A stretch of 64,000 bases of DNA from Castor canadensis (lineage: Eukaryota; Chordata; Mammalia; Rodentia; Castoridae): contig NC_133389.1 of NCBI RefSeq assembly GCF_047511655.1, positions 157,185,973 through 157,249,972 of the forward strand, given 5' to 3'. The notes under the pieces are model-generated. The model saw nothing but the letters and a program-made list of their open reading frames with translations, was not told where the DNA came from and ran no database searches. Of this stretch, positions 11,601 through 23,829 are shown in pieces. The position numbers and the translations under genes were made by a program. Positions within the stretch are counted from its first letter, which is position 1, and the number at the start of each line of letters is the position of its first letter.

Positions 11601-12033
11601 GCTGGGCTCCAGAGCTCATCCTTTCAACTTCCAAGGGTTGCTGTATATCCCTGCAGCAGTGGCGCAGGGAGCATTGCCTTGTTTGTCTCTGAGGCAGCCT
11701 CTCTCTGGTCTACTCTGCTCTTCCAGAGCGCAGGCTGGGGCTTTGCCATCTTTACAACCCCAGCATCTTACACAGAATTTGCCATACAGGAGGCTCCAAA
11801 AAAGAGGGAGGTGAGGCAGGGTCACTGGGTGGGGGGCGATGGGAAGGGCTAAATTATTGGCAGTTCCTGTAGTGCACAGTGGATATGTTGCCAGACTTTT
11901 CATCACTAGGACAGAATTCCTGAAAGTAACAAATTAAAAAGCAGAAAAAATGATTTCAGCTTACAGTGGTGAAGTAGAGCATCATGGTAGAGAGGGCATA
12001 GTGTAATAGAACTATTTACCTTGTGACAGCCAG

Positions 12034-12118
12034 GAAGGAGAGAGAGAGAGAGAAAAATAGAGAGAGAGAGAGAGAAATAGAGAGAGAGAGAGAGAGAGAT
12101 TCCTGATTGAGAGAGAGA
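12034..12118 (+). repeat. Interrupted (GA)n microsatellite
   Basis: Three GA-rich blocks separated by aaaata and a ttcctgatt interruption. The reading frames through it are low-complexity and not genes. Confidence 0.95.
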
Positions 12119-12309
12119 AACAGACTCCCTCCTTCTTCCTCTTTTGTTTTATCCAGATGCCAGCCTATTTGATGGTACCAACTGCATTCAGGGCAGGTCT
12201 TCCCTTCCTTAGTTCTTTCTGGAAACAACCTTACAGACACACCCAAAAGTGTGCTTCACAGTCTTGTAGATGTTTCTCAATCCAATAAAATTGACAGTCA
12301 AGGTTAACC

Positions 12310-12345
12310 GTCACAGTGGGGCTCAGATTCAGCCTGTATCACAAT

Positions 12346-12384
<39 letters not shown>

Positions 12385-12538
12385 GATGGTGTTATTAAAA
12401 CACAGATCCCAGGGCCCCATGCTCACAGTGTCTGAGACAGCAGGTCTATGAGGCTGAGGATGTGCAGTTTCAATACATTCCCTTCTGACACTCACACTGC
12501 TGGTCCAGGGACCACAGTTTGAGAACAGCTATTGTAAC
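12310..12538 (+). mobile_element. MER5A-like hAT MITE containing a (TG)n tract
   Basis: tatcacaatcacct, ttattaaaacacagatccca, agcaggtctatgaggct and the terminal gctggtccagggaccaca through gagaacagc match MER5A as I remember it. The central position usually reading ggggat has been expanded to (TG)15 at 12350-12380. Confidence 0.72.
12350..12380 (+). repeat. (TG)n dinucleotide repeat
   Basis: Uninterrupted TG/GT for 31 nt, inside the MER5A-like element. Confidence 0.97.
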
Positions 12539-13717
12539 TGTACGCAGGACAGTGTTCATATCGCAGGAATGTGAAGGAATTCCAGTCCTCCCATTACTTC
12601 TGTCTTTTTGTGACCTGAGATCAGGATTTTATTAAGGGGAAATTAAAGTTAAAACATTTTGACCATAATGATAGATAATTTTAGGCTTCTGCCTGTTTTA
12701 AATAACAATCTTAATCAAACAGTCATTTATGTCTGATGAAAAAAAATAAAAAGATCAGTTATGTGCCTAACCACACTGCAAACAATAACATCTTCTAGAA
12801 AATATCTGGACAGATGCCTTTATTTGGGAGAATTTTTCTCTTTCTGACATTTTTGTGCCTTTTAATTTTATTTCATGAATATTCAATAATTTAAACTGAA
12901 ATTCTCACCAAGTGGAAGAACTGAATAGAGAGCACTTGAATTCTAGTGTTTTTTGGTGGTGGAAATGCTGAAGACAGGGTAGGAGTGGAGGAATCTGCCC
13001 AGGAGGACCAAGGTGTTGGTTCAGGAGCTAATTCCCTGGGTCTCAACATGGTATCAGGAGACAGATGGGAAATTTTCCTCCTGGGTTTTTTCCCTACTCA
13101 ACTTTGTGGGATCCCATCCCAGGTCAAGAACAAATTGTTTCAGGCAGTCAAGTTATTTGGCACTCCTGGTAAGTCACTATCATAGTGTAGGGCGATGTAG
13201 CAGGCTGCTGAAGAAGCGTCTGTTCTCAGGTAAAGAAAGTTTTCCTCTCTCACTGGTTCAGCTTTCTGAATACACAGGCAGGAGCAGCATCCTGGCAAGG
13301 TTCTGTGTAGGTCAGGATGCAACTACAAACTCACAGAGACAGGAGGGAAATCTAGGGAGAAGTTGTCCAGGAAATGCACTGGGTCAGAAACTAACTCTGG
13401 CTAACTTAAAAGACAGAAGCCATTTGCAGCATGGTTGACAGAATTGAAGGAGTATTAAAAAAAAAAAATCAGGACTTTCAGAATTCAGAGCAGTTTCTGG
13501 GGTGTAGGACCTAGTGGATGATCTCTTCTGGAGCATGCCTTGCTTCCCCACAAGATTCAAATTCCTGCTGGCCAAGCTGGGGTTGTGGTTCCCTCTCTTA
13601 AGGGAGGGGACTTTGACTGACAGGCAAGCAGGACTACCTGAAATTGGGGTGGGCAACTAGTGCCCTAGGGAAAAGTGGGATACCTTTTCCTTCTATTGGA
13701 TCTTGTTTATTTGTGTG

Positions 13718-13815
13718 TTTATTTATTTATTTGGTAGTACTGGGGTTTGAATTCAAGATCTCAAGTTTACTAGGCAAGCACTGTGCTCTACCATTTGAGC
13801 TACACACCCAGCTCC
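13718..13815 (-). mobile_element. ID-type SINE
   Basis: Reverse orientation: a (TTTA)n tail, then tagtactggggtttgaattc and actaggcaagcactgtgctc through a gagctacacacccagc-like end. Confidence 0.82.
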
Positions 13816-14071
13816 CCTCTCCCCAACTTTTTAAAAGACTGATTACTCAAACAAAACCAGAAAAGATGTTTTTGAGGCAATCCGATAAATTTGGTTTGGA
13901 ACTGAGCTGATACCAAGGAATTATTGTTAATTTTGTTAAGTATGGAATAGCATTGTAACTACCTTAAAAAAAGAAACATGTTTTTTGATACATACTGAGT
14001 CATGTGGAGATAAAACATTATTATGCCTGGGATTTCTTTAGTAATATTTTCTTTAAAAAGTAAAAAAGTAG

Positions 14072-14166
14072 GGGTGCTGGAGGTATAACTCAGTGGTAGA
14101 GTGTGAGGCCCTAGGTTTGATTCTCAGTATTGTCAAAAACAAAAACAAAACAAAACAAAAAAAAGA
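14072..14166 (+). mobile_element. ID-type SINE
   Basis: ggtgctggaggtataactca, gtggtagagtgtgaggcc and ggtttgattctcag, followed by an (AAAAC)n tail. Confidence 0.82.
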
Positions 14167-17100
14167 CGAAACACTCTGGTGAACAGCATGACCTGGCTGT
14201 TTGGGTGCCCTGGGGGAGTGGCTTGGGGGTGATTTTGGTGGGGCTAGCTGCCAGGGCTCACCCCCTTTCTGGCCACTACTGGCATGTATTCACTACATGC
14301 ATCGGCTCTTAGCACAGTCTTCCAGCCAGTACCTGGCCTCTATTTCCTCCTTTACCTCATTGTGGATTTGAATGTGCTTGAGAAGAAGCTGCTTCTGAGG
14401 CATCTGTAGCTGGGCACATCTGCTGGGCACTACAGCTGCCATCAGCTGCCTCCTAGGTGGTCTCACTCATGGGCAGCAATGAGAAAACCATTTATGGAGG
14501 TTGACCCAGCTTAGAATTCAGATTTACTCTCTGTCTATGGAGTTAGAATTTATTTATTTCCTCTGCAAAAGGCTTGAATCTCAAAGCAAAATACCTCTAG
14601 CTGGGCTTGGATGTGTGTAGGGTGATCCTAATGGAGAAAAATTCTGATTTATTTTCATAACAGTATGTACCTTGTGATCTCAGAGCCTGACATTATTAAG
14701 AGTGTGTTACTACAATGCAGGATGAATCTAAGGTAATTTTGATGTTCTTGGGCCCAGAATTAATATGTGCTTTGTATAGTCTTGTAATTTGGGAGGCAAT
14801 TTTCCATAACACAGTGAGAGATGTTCCTTTATACATTTGAGATAATTTAGTTCAATGTTCATTTGGAAAAATTACGGTGCTAATAGCAGCTCTTTAGCTT
14901 CAGAACAACAGATGTATTGGGAGAGTTTGGACAAAGGCTGGAGGAATTTTCCCCAGACCAATAGAACAGCTGCCTGGAATTGCATGGCAGAATCTGAAAT
15001 ATTGTATGAACTCATGAACTCTAGCTGATTTGCTTAAAACCAATAGCTCTTAATGGAGGAATATGAAATAAAGGTGGAGGAGTAATGAATTTCCCTATTG
15101 TCCAGGTAAACTGGATGTCAGTGTACATAAATTAGAATTTCTATATGCTCAGCTGTGGGAATCATTTGTTCTGGTTTGACTTTTCTGTCCATGCTATGAA
15201 GGAACAGATGCAAATTAGGGAGAATGAACTATATTTTTCTGTGGGGTGTGTTTAGCCTGGCACTTCCTGGGTATTATATACCAAAGAATTTTGTTATCTT
15301 TGGGGGAGGAATCTCTACCTTAATCAGAATTTAATATAATAATAAAAATAAATTTGAAACATTCTCCCCAATCAGGAATGTAGTTTGTAATGATACTGCT
15401 TTGGAAGAGGTCCTGGGGAAGGCCCTGGTAGTCCTAAATTCTTTCCTAGCCATATTCCTGCCCCTTGGCATTTGCTTCCAACAGGGATTTAAAACCAAGC
15501 AGGTGCCGCTGTGAGTGTCCTAGTGTGTTAAGCATTGTGGGGTGGAGTACATCTTTGGTAAAAGTCTCTGAACTCTTTGTTGAAGTGCTCCATCCATGAG
15601 AAATACCAATCACAAGTTAAGTGACTGACTTCATCAAGGAAATGGTAAGAACTCCGTCTTTCTACATATCCATTCATTTGTAACTGGCAGTTGAGGTTGA
15701 AAATCATCATTTCCAACTAGTTCCTGAAGCAGATCACTTTGTTTTATAGCTTGCTCCTTTTATTGGAACCAAAGGGAGTTTGGACCCAGGTCAAGGGTTT
15801 CTGAATTTCCTGTACCTTTTTGGCCAAAAACACCTAGTGATTCAGGGTGATGAGGTACATGTTCATTGGATGGGAGCAGACTATCACAGCATAAGGTATG
15901 AAAGGGAGAGTCAGCCAACTGCAGCCATGGTACTTCTACTCACCAGGCTCTCTGGAGATGGTATGCACTACATGGAAGCTAACCACACCCTGGAAGAGAA
16001 GAAAGGGGGTGTAAAGGTAAGGCTTTATGAAAATGATGGCAGCAAGTTCCAAAGGACTGTCTGTGTCTGCTGGGAAAAAGAACTTATTAAAGTCTGTTCC
16101 TCCCTCCACTTGCTGTCAATATTGTCCCACTGTGGGCCACCAATATGCCAAGCTAACGTTTATTTCAAGGCAACTTCTTCATTTAGGTTAATCATTTTAA
16201 AATTGCATTGAATCACCAAGGATATTTTCCTTTTTATTATGTGTTATTAGGGACCCAGGGCCCTGTATCAAGTACTTTACTTCTGGTCACCCTCCTCAGC
16301 CTATATTCACTTAGAATTTTTCATTTTTTTTAAACACGATACTGAGGCTCCATCCAGAGAGATTCTGATTCAATTACCTGACATTTTGCTCTTATTTTTG
16401 TGTTTCTAATGTGAGAGCCACGATTTATTTAAGCCATCTTCTTGAGCCACTACCAAAGGACAGAGCAGGTAAATGGTTAAGGGAGACTGGAATCACCGTC
16501 TTCTGAGGGTGCGGACAGATGAACAAGATGGTGCCCCCTTCCACCCTTGGACAACATCTCTGGTATCTTTTCTGACAGTGCCCAGACTTCCGGTACTTAC
16601 CCAGCCATCATAGTTTACCACAACTAAGCTGTCCTGTGAATCAGTTGAATCCAGGGTCTGACTACTTGTGTGTAGTTTGCTGCAGTGAAACATTAACTCA
16701 CTTCCTTTTGTCGTGGATTGTGGCAGGTTTCATGTGAGGATGAAGTCCAGTTATTCCTGGGACTGAGTGGGTGTGGGCCTGGCTCTTTCCTGCGGGTCAG
16801 GTAGGAGAGGCTGGGTGTGTCCTAGGGAGGAAGGCTCAGGGTTCACCCTTGGTAAATGTTTACCAGAAGCACCTTTTCTGGTCTCTTTTTGATGTCCTTC
16901 TTTGGGAAAGTGAGTTTATAATGGTGCTTCGCAAAGATTCCAAGGGAACAGTTGCATCCTGAGGCATTTTTGGTGGAGGGGTAAGGGCCAGCTCAGTTAG
17001 GGGTAGTTGTATAATTTCCAATCACTTCTTGGCTCCCAGAGGGCTGCAGTCAAGAGAATAAACACCTATTCTTTACTTTTTACTTTTTTGCTCCTTTTTC

Positions 17101-17459
17101 ACTCCCAAAATATGGTCCTCAAGAATGACCTGAGTCTTTGCTTAGTGTTCACTGCTGGGCACTCACCCAACTAATTTGGAGAATGCTGGGAGAGGGGAGA
17201 TAAAGCCGGGCAAGAAGACTTGAGGAAGAGCCTTGGTAGGACATTCAGCCCATAAACTTTGGCTGAAAAGTTTGTCTCAAAACTGAAAGGAATCATTCTT
17301 TGATGCAGCAAATAAGGTCAAACCATGACTTCTGCATCTATTTACAAGTTATTCATTTTTCCTAAAAATGGGAAGGGATAATGAGAATATTGGTGGTTGA
17401 CTAATTTAGAAAAAAAAAGCTCATCTATAAGATTAAGAGCCATTTTTAAATACTAGTAT

Positions 17460-17465
17460 TTTATT
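17460..17465 (-). terminator. Candidate distal polyadenylation signal AATAAA
   Basis: TTTATT on the plus strand is AATAAA on the gene strand, followed about 45 nt downstream by a T8 run. It is the last strong hexamer before the sequence becomes ordinary intergenic DNA. Another AATAAA lies 142 nt earlier (17602-17607), so tandem sites are possible. No transcript evidence is available. Confidence 0.35.
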
Positions 17466-20400
17466 GACAGTACTTTACTTTCACTAAGCCTCAAATTTGA
17501 CTTTGAATCAACATCCAGGGCTCATCTTGGGCTTTCATGTCCTCCTCAAAAACAGTATTTTAATGAAGTTGTTATGAGAAGAGAAAGTACTTTCTGCATT
17601 GTTTATTGAGAGATAACTTTATACATTAAGAATGGGTGCACTTTTATGTGACAGATCATAAAAACTAGATGTCCTGTCAACAACACAACTTCACTTTTAT
17701 ATTATTGTAGTTACTGATACTTAAAAAATCATGTAAACAAAAATATGGATAAGTTATGCCAACACAAAAGACCATAAAGAAAACAGAGAGAAGACACATA
17801 TAAGTTAGCACATTAACTATTACAAATTGCTTAACACAGAGTGATACAAGAACCTAGATCCAAAATTTTACTCAATTCTGTAGTGCATGAGCAGAAATAA
17901 GGGAAAAAAAATGACAGGGATCTGACTAAGGATCAAAATCTACAGACATGTTCCACATCACCATGTTCGTACTCTTCATTTGCAATCTTGCCATTTTCCC
18001 TCTTTTTACCATTCCTTGGAGACATTTTTCTTGAATCTTCTATGGTAGGCTAACAGCTATTCACAGTAAGAGTCTGGGTGGTGACCTAAGCCAATCTGGC
18101 AGCTCAGTGGACTACCTATGTCACACAAAGGGACATTTTCATCAAAATTTACCCAAGAGGCTTCCCACTTCCAATATGAAAAACAAGTGGCAAAATAAAA
18201 GGAAAAATCTTTATATAGTAAAGGAAAAGGAAATCCTTGTGTCTGTGTAGTTTTTGAACCTAAAAAAGGCTAAGTTCACAGATTTTACATATTCAATTTT
18301 GAATAGCTGATTATATTTCTCACCCATTGACCTTGGTGACATCATGATATTCCCAAGTTTGGTTAATGAAAGCAGGCAAGCAAGCAAGCAAACAAACAGA
18401 AAGAGTGAGATGAAGAATAGCATAAAACATTATATGGTTGTGTCTTTTGTATTTCCTGGTAAAAGTGCCAATGGCACTAAAAACCCAATGTTTTTACCAC
18501 TCTATTTTAATACTGTGTTTCCAACATGAACCCCTCTAGTATACTAAGGAAGTTAAGGCACCAGGGTAAGCAAAGGTGGAAAGTCTGGTATGCATCATGG
18601 AGTAGGCAGGCTCCAGTGCACCTGTGTGAAGAGTAGCCATTAGGGAAGAAGCAAAGTAGAAGGATCCTGCAGACTTCAAGTGGGTTGGAGAGACTAGACT
18701 AGAAGCACTAGACGGTACTGTAAGGCACTCCTACAGGGAAAAGAAACACATGGGAAGGCTGACACAGAGAAGGAACAATTGGCCAGTTGTCCACTAGGTG
18801 GTTTATTGGTCACAAGTCCTGAATCTGGTCCAGGGCTCAGGACAAGAGGTGAGAAAGATCAAGGGAGCAGGTGATGGCTGGTTTGTAGCATCACAGCCAG
18901 TCAGAGGGAACCCTCACTATGGAAGAACTGCTATTAGTGCTGTAATTTTCCACCCTGGGCAACAACTGGCTTCACTCAAGAGTTTTCCAACAAGATGAGC
19001 AGCCAGTGGCTTCTCTTCCCATTGGGAGGAGCTGAAGCAAAACAGAAGTTGTCCCACTTATTATTGCCCTTCCATCACATCAGAGGACACTTTATGAGGA
19101 AAGTGCCATATGCCATGATCATTTGGAACTCATCTTAAATAAAACCCCACACTTTTTTGACTTTTACCTAGAGTTTAACAATGACTTGGATTTTGTCTCA
19201 GCCATGTTCTCACTAAAACATACTGGAGAAAAATCCTCAAGTCAGATTTCTGAATCCAATGAAATGAGAATTTTCTATAGATAAGAAGACTGCTGGGTGT
19301 TGAGACTTAACTGTCAAAAATTATCCCACCTGATAGAGATCAACACTGGCCTGCTTAGAGCAACTGAGCTGGGCTTATTCACCCACCACTGGATTGTACT
19401 AATTCTGGCTAAGGAGACTGGCACAAGGCATAGGGCGCTGAAAGCCTGATCACCCATACTGACAAGTGTGACACCAGGGAAAGGAAAACAGATTTATTAG
19501 TGGTTCCAGTCATGCCGAGGAGGGGGAGCATTTGTTTCTTTCAGTCGTGCCCCATTTACTTTTTCATTTATTTCAGAGTATGAAAAGAAGTAGGGAGGAA
19601 GACTCAAAAAGGGGAAAACTGCACACATCTCTACTGTGAGAAGTAAAAAATCAAATAAAAATGTCTGTGCTGAAGCCAGGCAGTATGAGAATAAGTAGCT
19701 GAAGATTTATTTAGTGGTCTAGCGATTACCACACGGTGTGGCAGATGGACGGAGGCTAACTCTGCACACACACCCATGAGCAGCATGTGGCTTGACTCTG
19801 AGGTAGGAGCACAATGGATCTCCCCTTCCTGCAATAAAGCTTGTCTTTGCAGCAGGAGGTCAGTGTGTTGGCATCGAGCTAGTCCTGCCCTGAGAGTTAG
19901 TTTACATGTGGCATTGTTTTTGGCAGATGGGTAGAGAACAAATCCACAGGTATAGGCCAAGTCTCTCTGAAGAGGCATGGGAAGAAACTATGCAGTATCC
20001 ATGTTCAGTGTGTATACATGTCATGCAGAGACAAACACAGAGGCTAGCCCTCATCAAAAGGCATGTTCCAACTGAACAAAGTCTGTGTTTGGCAACCAGA
20101 ATGACATAAACAGCTTTGTCTCTCTGCCGCTCTGGGAAGTCACGGTACAGTTCCATTTCATGAGTCTGAAGGGTCCCACTATGCTGGAATCCAAAAGTAC
20201 CAAGCACTAGCCATATTCTCTTTTTGGTGTAGCCCTAATCTAGAAGAATCAAGAAAACTCAAGAAGTGACCGCTTGTCTCCTCATCAAATGTGTAAGCAC
20301 TACAGATGTGTAAATGGCGAGGACATAGGCCCCTGAAAAGGTAGCGAAGCAGAGGGGGTCTAGGAGAGTTTACAGGGTTTTCATATAAAGATGCTTTCAA

Positions 20401-22469
20401 CTTTGGAAGCAGGCAGACCAGGAAAGGACAGTTTCCATTCCAGCTGACGGCTTTGTAAGTAACCTTGTAGCCTTACTGTAGTGCAGCAAACTGAGGTTTA
20501 TTTTAGGAACTGGCTTCTTTACCGTGGCTTAGATGCCAATATCTCACCAGGGCTGGATGGTTTCACATATGAGTTTCTGGCACTAGAAGGAGGGATTTCC
20601 TCAAATGATACACCAGGGAATTGGCCTTTCAGTGGAAAGCAGTGCCTTGGACTTGGCTGCCAGGTCTAGGAGATTAATTGGCCATCTTCCATCATGCTTT
20701 ATGTGCAAGATGTTTACTATGGGATGGAAAATGGAACACGATGCAAAACAGGTATTAGTTTGGTTTTAAGGAGGTCGTACTCCACAGACTTGCTTTTGTT
20801 TCAACAGTTTCTAAGCATTAAAACAATTACCTAACACTGCACCAAGCAATTTGTTAGGCTTGAAAACAGCAAGGGCGTTCTTGTGCTCTATGGCATTCTG
20901 GACAAAAGTAGCAATTTTGAATTTTCATGGCAGGCCCAACTCCTAAGCTGGCTCTGCTTTGTCCTATCAGATTTTGGTGGTGGTGGCAGAGAATGCTGTT
21001 GTAGGCCCACAGCTGGTGTGCACCAAGCTGTCAGAGTTGTACAAAAAGGAGACAAAACAGAAGCAGTGGGGACAAAATTCCAGTTCTGGGTAGCTGATGG
21101 TGGTGCACATTTATTTCTTTCCCTTTTGAAACAAACAGAAAGCAATATGGGTGGAAAGTTCTTAGGAATTCCCAGGGGCTGCTATTAGTTAGCAAGGCTC
21201 TCTAAATGGGCAGTAGGGAAAATAAAGGTGCCTAGATCAGGAATCCAGACTTTCACCCTTGGGTGAAGGGTCAGTAGGTCTGACCTCGGGTGTCTGTGAG
21301 TTGGGACAGGAAATTCTGACATACAGTAAACATGTTAGAAGGGGAGGAGATGGTTCTCCACTTCAGGTCTCCAAATGCAGCGTGCCAGGAACAGGCTCAC
21401 TGACAGTCGGAATCACAGATACATTAATTACAGCAAAGGCAAAAGTAAGCTACAATGACAGGGAGCTGGGGTTGGAGGGAGAAGACACTTTGCATGGGAG
21501 CACATCTGTTTTATAAAAAGCAGGTCTATAATTCTGTGTAAAAGATCATGTTCAACTACCTTTTCTGAGTCTGGAAGATACTGTATTTCACAAAGGGGAG
21601 GAGGAAAAGAGATGATCAAATTTGTTTGCCTACTTGCCAAGTGTTTGAGACATTGCACCCTTTTTTTCTTTCATGCGTGTGTGGGGGACCAAAGAGTAGT
21701 CAACCTGCTCTTCTAAGAATAAAAGGCACCATGAGGCATCTCATGAATAGGGCCCTGGCCTTTAAACAAATTTCACGCCTTGGTTGCAGCTACTGTGTAT
21801 AATCAGCTACTGTGTATAATCTGCATGTGTGATGCAGAATTACTAAGTTGAAATGCATGTCTGGGGCCAAAGGAAATGGTGTAGGCTGAGAGGTAAAATG
21901 CTTACATCTAGGTGCACAAAAGTCAGTTTGAAATGTCAATAAGTGGACAGAAGTATCATGAGCTGACCTCTGGAGGGAGCGAGGTGTGGGGTTGATGTAC
22001 CTTGTACTTTGTGGGCTGAGTCCCCAGATCGCAATAGTAGTGAAACCTCGAAGTCATCTGCTCAGTGTGAAAGATGCAGAATATTCTCATGAAGTCTACT
22101 GGGAATTGAATTGCTTCATTATGAGCATATGAAGGAAGAAGAAATGGGGGCTTGAAGTTTCTTGTGCCAGAATATCTGCCACTTGGTCACGATGGCAGCT
22201 ACACTGGCTTTCACAAGGGGACTATAATGGGAGGACACTACCCTGCCAAACAGCAAAGCAATTCATTGTATTTCTTATTCCTATTATATTATTAATAGTA
22301 GCACTTTTTGTTTTACTGGAGGGTAGCACTTATATATGTGTATATCTATTTCAACAATATGAGATTTAATTCATTAATTCTATTTTTAAGTTTGGTATAT
22401 TTTTAATAGTTTAAAGTTGGCATTTTTCAAAACCTTACTGTAATCTTTTAAATAATTAAAAACACATGA

Positions 22470-22610
22470 AGCCACATGTGGTTCACACCTGTAATCCCAG
22501 CACTCAAGAGGCTGAGGCAGGAAGATCATGAGTTCGAGGCTAGCCTGGGGTACATAGGGGATAGATACCCTGTGTCAAAACCAAAACAAAACAAAAAACA
22601 AAAAAAAAAT
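22470..22610 (+). mobile_element. B1-like SINE inside the putative 3' UTR (antisense to PLEKHM3)
   Basis: tggttcacacctgtaatccc, agcactcaagaggctgaggc and gttcgaggctagcctgggg, followed by an A-rich tail to about 22609: monomeric 7SL-derived SINE. It is the only recognised SINE between 17460 and 23829. Confidence 0.88.
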
Positions 22611-23528
22611 GTGAAAGCAAGAGTGGTAAAACTGATCAATTAAAGGTCAAAATGAGAGTGAATAATAATAAAAAAAGAATAATAAGAAGTAAAGCATTTA
22701 AAATGACTGGGTAGGAACTGTCTACACTGGACTCTGAAAGAAACTGAAGATTGTCTCTACCTACCAGTCTATGTGCTGATATCTTTAACCACAATCCTAG
22801 GATATTTTCTCAGGCCAGCACCATGAAAAAAATTGTAAATGTCACCCATGACACCCTTGGAAAACTGTACTTCGAAAACTGTACTGTATTTACAACTGGG
22901 CAAATATGGCAGAGTCACATCCTTTGGGAGACGTTGTGGAATAGACCAGCTATATGTAGTTACTGGTTTCAGAGGTCTCTTCTTTTCTCAGGAAAACACT
23001 TCCTGGGATTAACTTCAAATTCAAAACCAGAACCAGCTCTCTTCCTAAGTTAGGGGTGTATGCTTTTTGTCAGAGAGAGTTTGTGCTTCTGGCTTCCTGC
23101 CGGGTGGCTCTGCTTCGGCAATCCCCATCTCTGCCAGGAACACAGGGTCCTGGAAAGATCCAGGAGCATTCCTGTGTTCTGGAGATTTCCTTATGAAGCA
23201 AATGACGATAGTGCCTGCCTCAGTTCCCTCAGCCTCTGTGAAGACTAAAAATAAATAATACAGAAATAACCCAAAGCTCTGTTGCTCTGACAGAAATGAT
23301 ACCTCCTATCATGTATATTAACACGGCCCCTTGAGCCAAAAAAGGGGGTTCTGAACTATAAAGCAATGTGTGTAAACCACATTTTGCTGGGAGCAGGTAG
23401 CTGAAATTCATGGTCAAGTATAATTCAGGTCTCAGTAGGCTTTCAGTCACAGAGGCTCTATGGACCAGTTAAGACAACAACTTATGCAGAACACACGTAC
23501 AGGATGTATAGGTGCATATGTATATATA

Positions 23529-23537
23529 AATAAATAA
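23529..23537 (-). promoter_or_regulatory. AU-rich element nonamer in PLEKHM3 3' UTR
   Basis: The gene strand reads TTATTTATT within a longer TTTATTTATTTATATATA-like run, giving overlapping ATTTA pentamers. It lies about 120 nt after the stop codon. UUAUUUAUU is the core of class II AU-rich elements bound by TTP/ZFP36-type proteins. Function here is inferred from the motif only; it may also be a simple repeat. Confidence 0.35.
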
Positions 23538-23651
23538 ACCTATCTATCTACATCTAGCTGAAGAAGAGACACTCTTCTTAATGGGGTGGAAGTGGCCACT
23601 GGGAAACCGTCTGGCTAAGACTGTTGTGGGAGGGTGCCACATGCCCTCCAG

Positions 23652-23829
23652 TCAGGTGTTCTGGTAGGACAACTCAAACATGGTGCATGCCTCCTCCATG
23701 CTCTCGTCCACATTCAGCCGCCGCCAGAAGGACTTCTGCTTCTTTTGCAGCTCTCGGCGGACACACCTTGGGCAGGGGACAGACTTCTCTTTGCACTCAG
23801 AATGGAAGACAGCTCCACAGCTTTCACAC
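23652..23829 (-). CDS. PLEKHM3: PLEKHM3 last coding exon with stop codon
   Basis: Seen: the acceptor AG is at 23831-23830 after a T-rich tract (tttttgcag). The first base G completes the arginine codon begun in the exon at 44908. The frame then runs 58 residues to a TGA at 23654-23652. It opens with [12 protein letters not shown] and continues with CPRC, so the CxxC, H/C and CxxC ligands complete the zinc cluster begun in the previous exon. A basic, coiled stretch (RRELQKKQK) and an acidic tail ending FELSYQNT follow. Known: this tail is characteristic of PLEKHM3, and the family normally ends here, so the C-terminus is intact. The two exons give 111 residues of a protein of about 760. No frameshift or lost ligand is seen. 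Confidence 0.95.

Larger units (their letters stand above)
3651..17459. other. Intergenic DNA downstream of PLEKHM3
   Basis: No host gene recognised. Repeats within it are listed separately. Spans without a recognised element: 3651-4369, 4576-5458, 5683-6439, 6960-7416, 7546-8865, 9161-11030, 11601-12033, 12539-13717, 13816-14071 and 14167-17459. From memory of human 2q33 order, FZD5 would be the next gene on this side; nothing of it is seen here. Confidence 0.6.
17451..23651 (-). other. PLEKHM3: Probable long 3' UTR of PLEKHM3
   Basis: Sequence after the TGA has no recognisable coding exon. It is strikingly poor in SINEs (one B1-like copy, antisense, near 22470) compared with flanks carrying one every 1-3 kb. 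An AU-rich nonamer lies 115-123 nt after the stop. Several AATAAA hexamers occur on the minus strand (19493-19498, 17602-17607, 17460-17465). From memory, the human PLEKHM3 3' UTR is several kb long. The far end is an inference; earlier polyadenylation is possible. Confidence 0.5.

Noticed and set aside
12016-12246. Serine/leucine-rich minus-strand frame
   Set aside because: Translation of the (GA)n microsatellite.
15780-16211. 143-codon open frame on the plus strand
   Set aside because: No recognisable protein motif and no splice, promoter or retrocopy signs; composition is like surrounding intergenic DNA.
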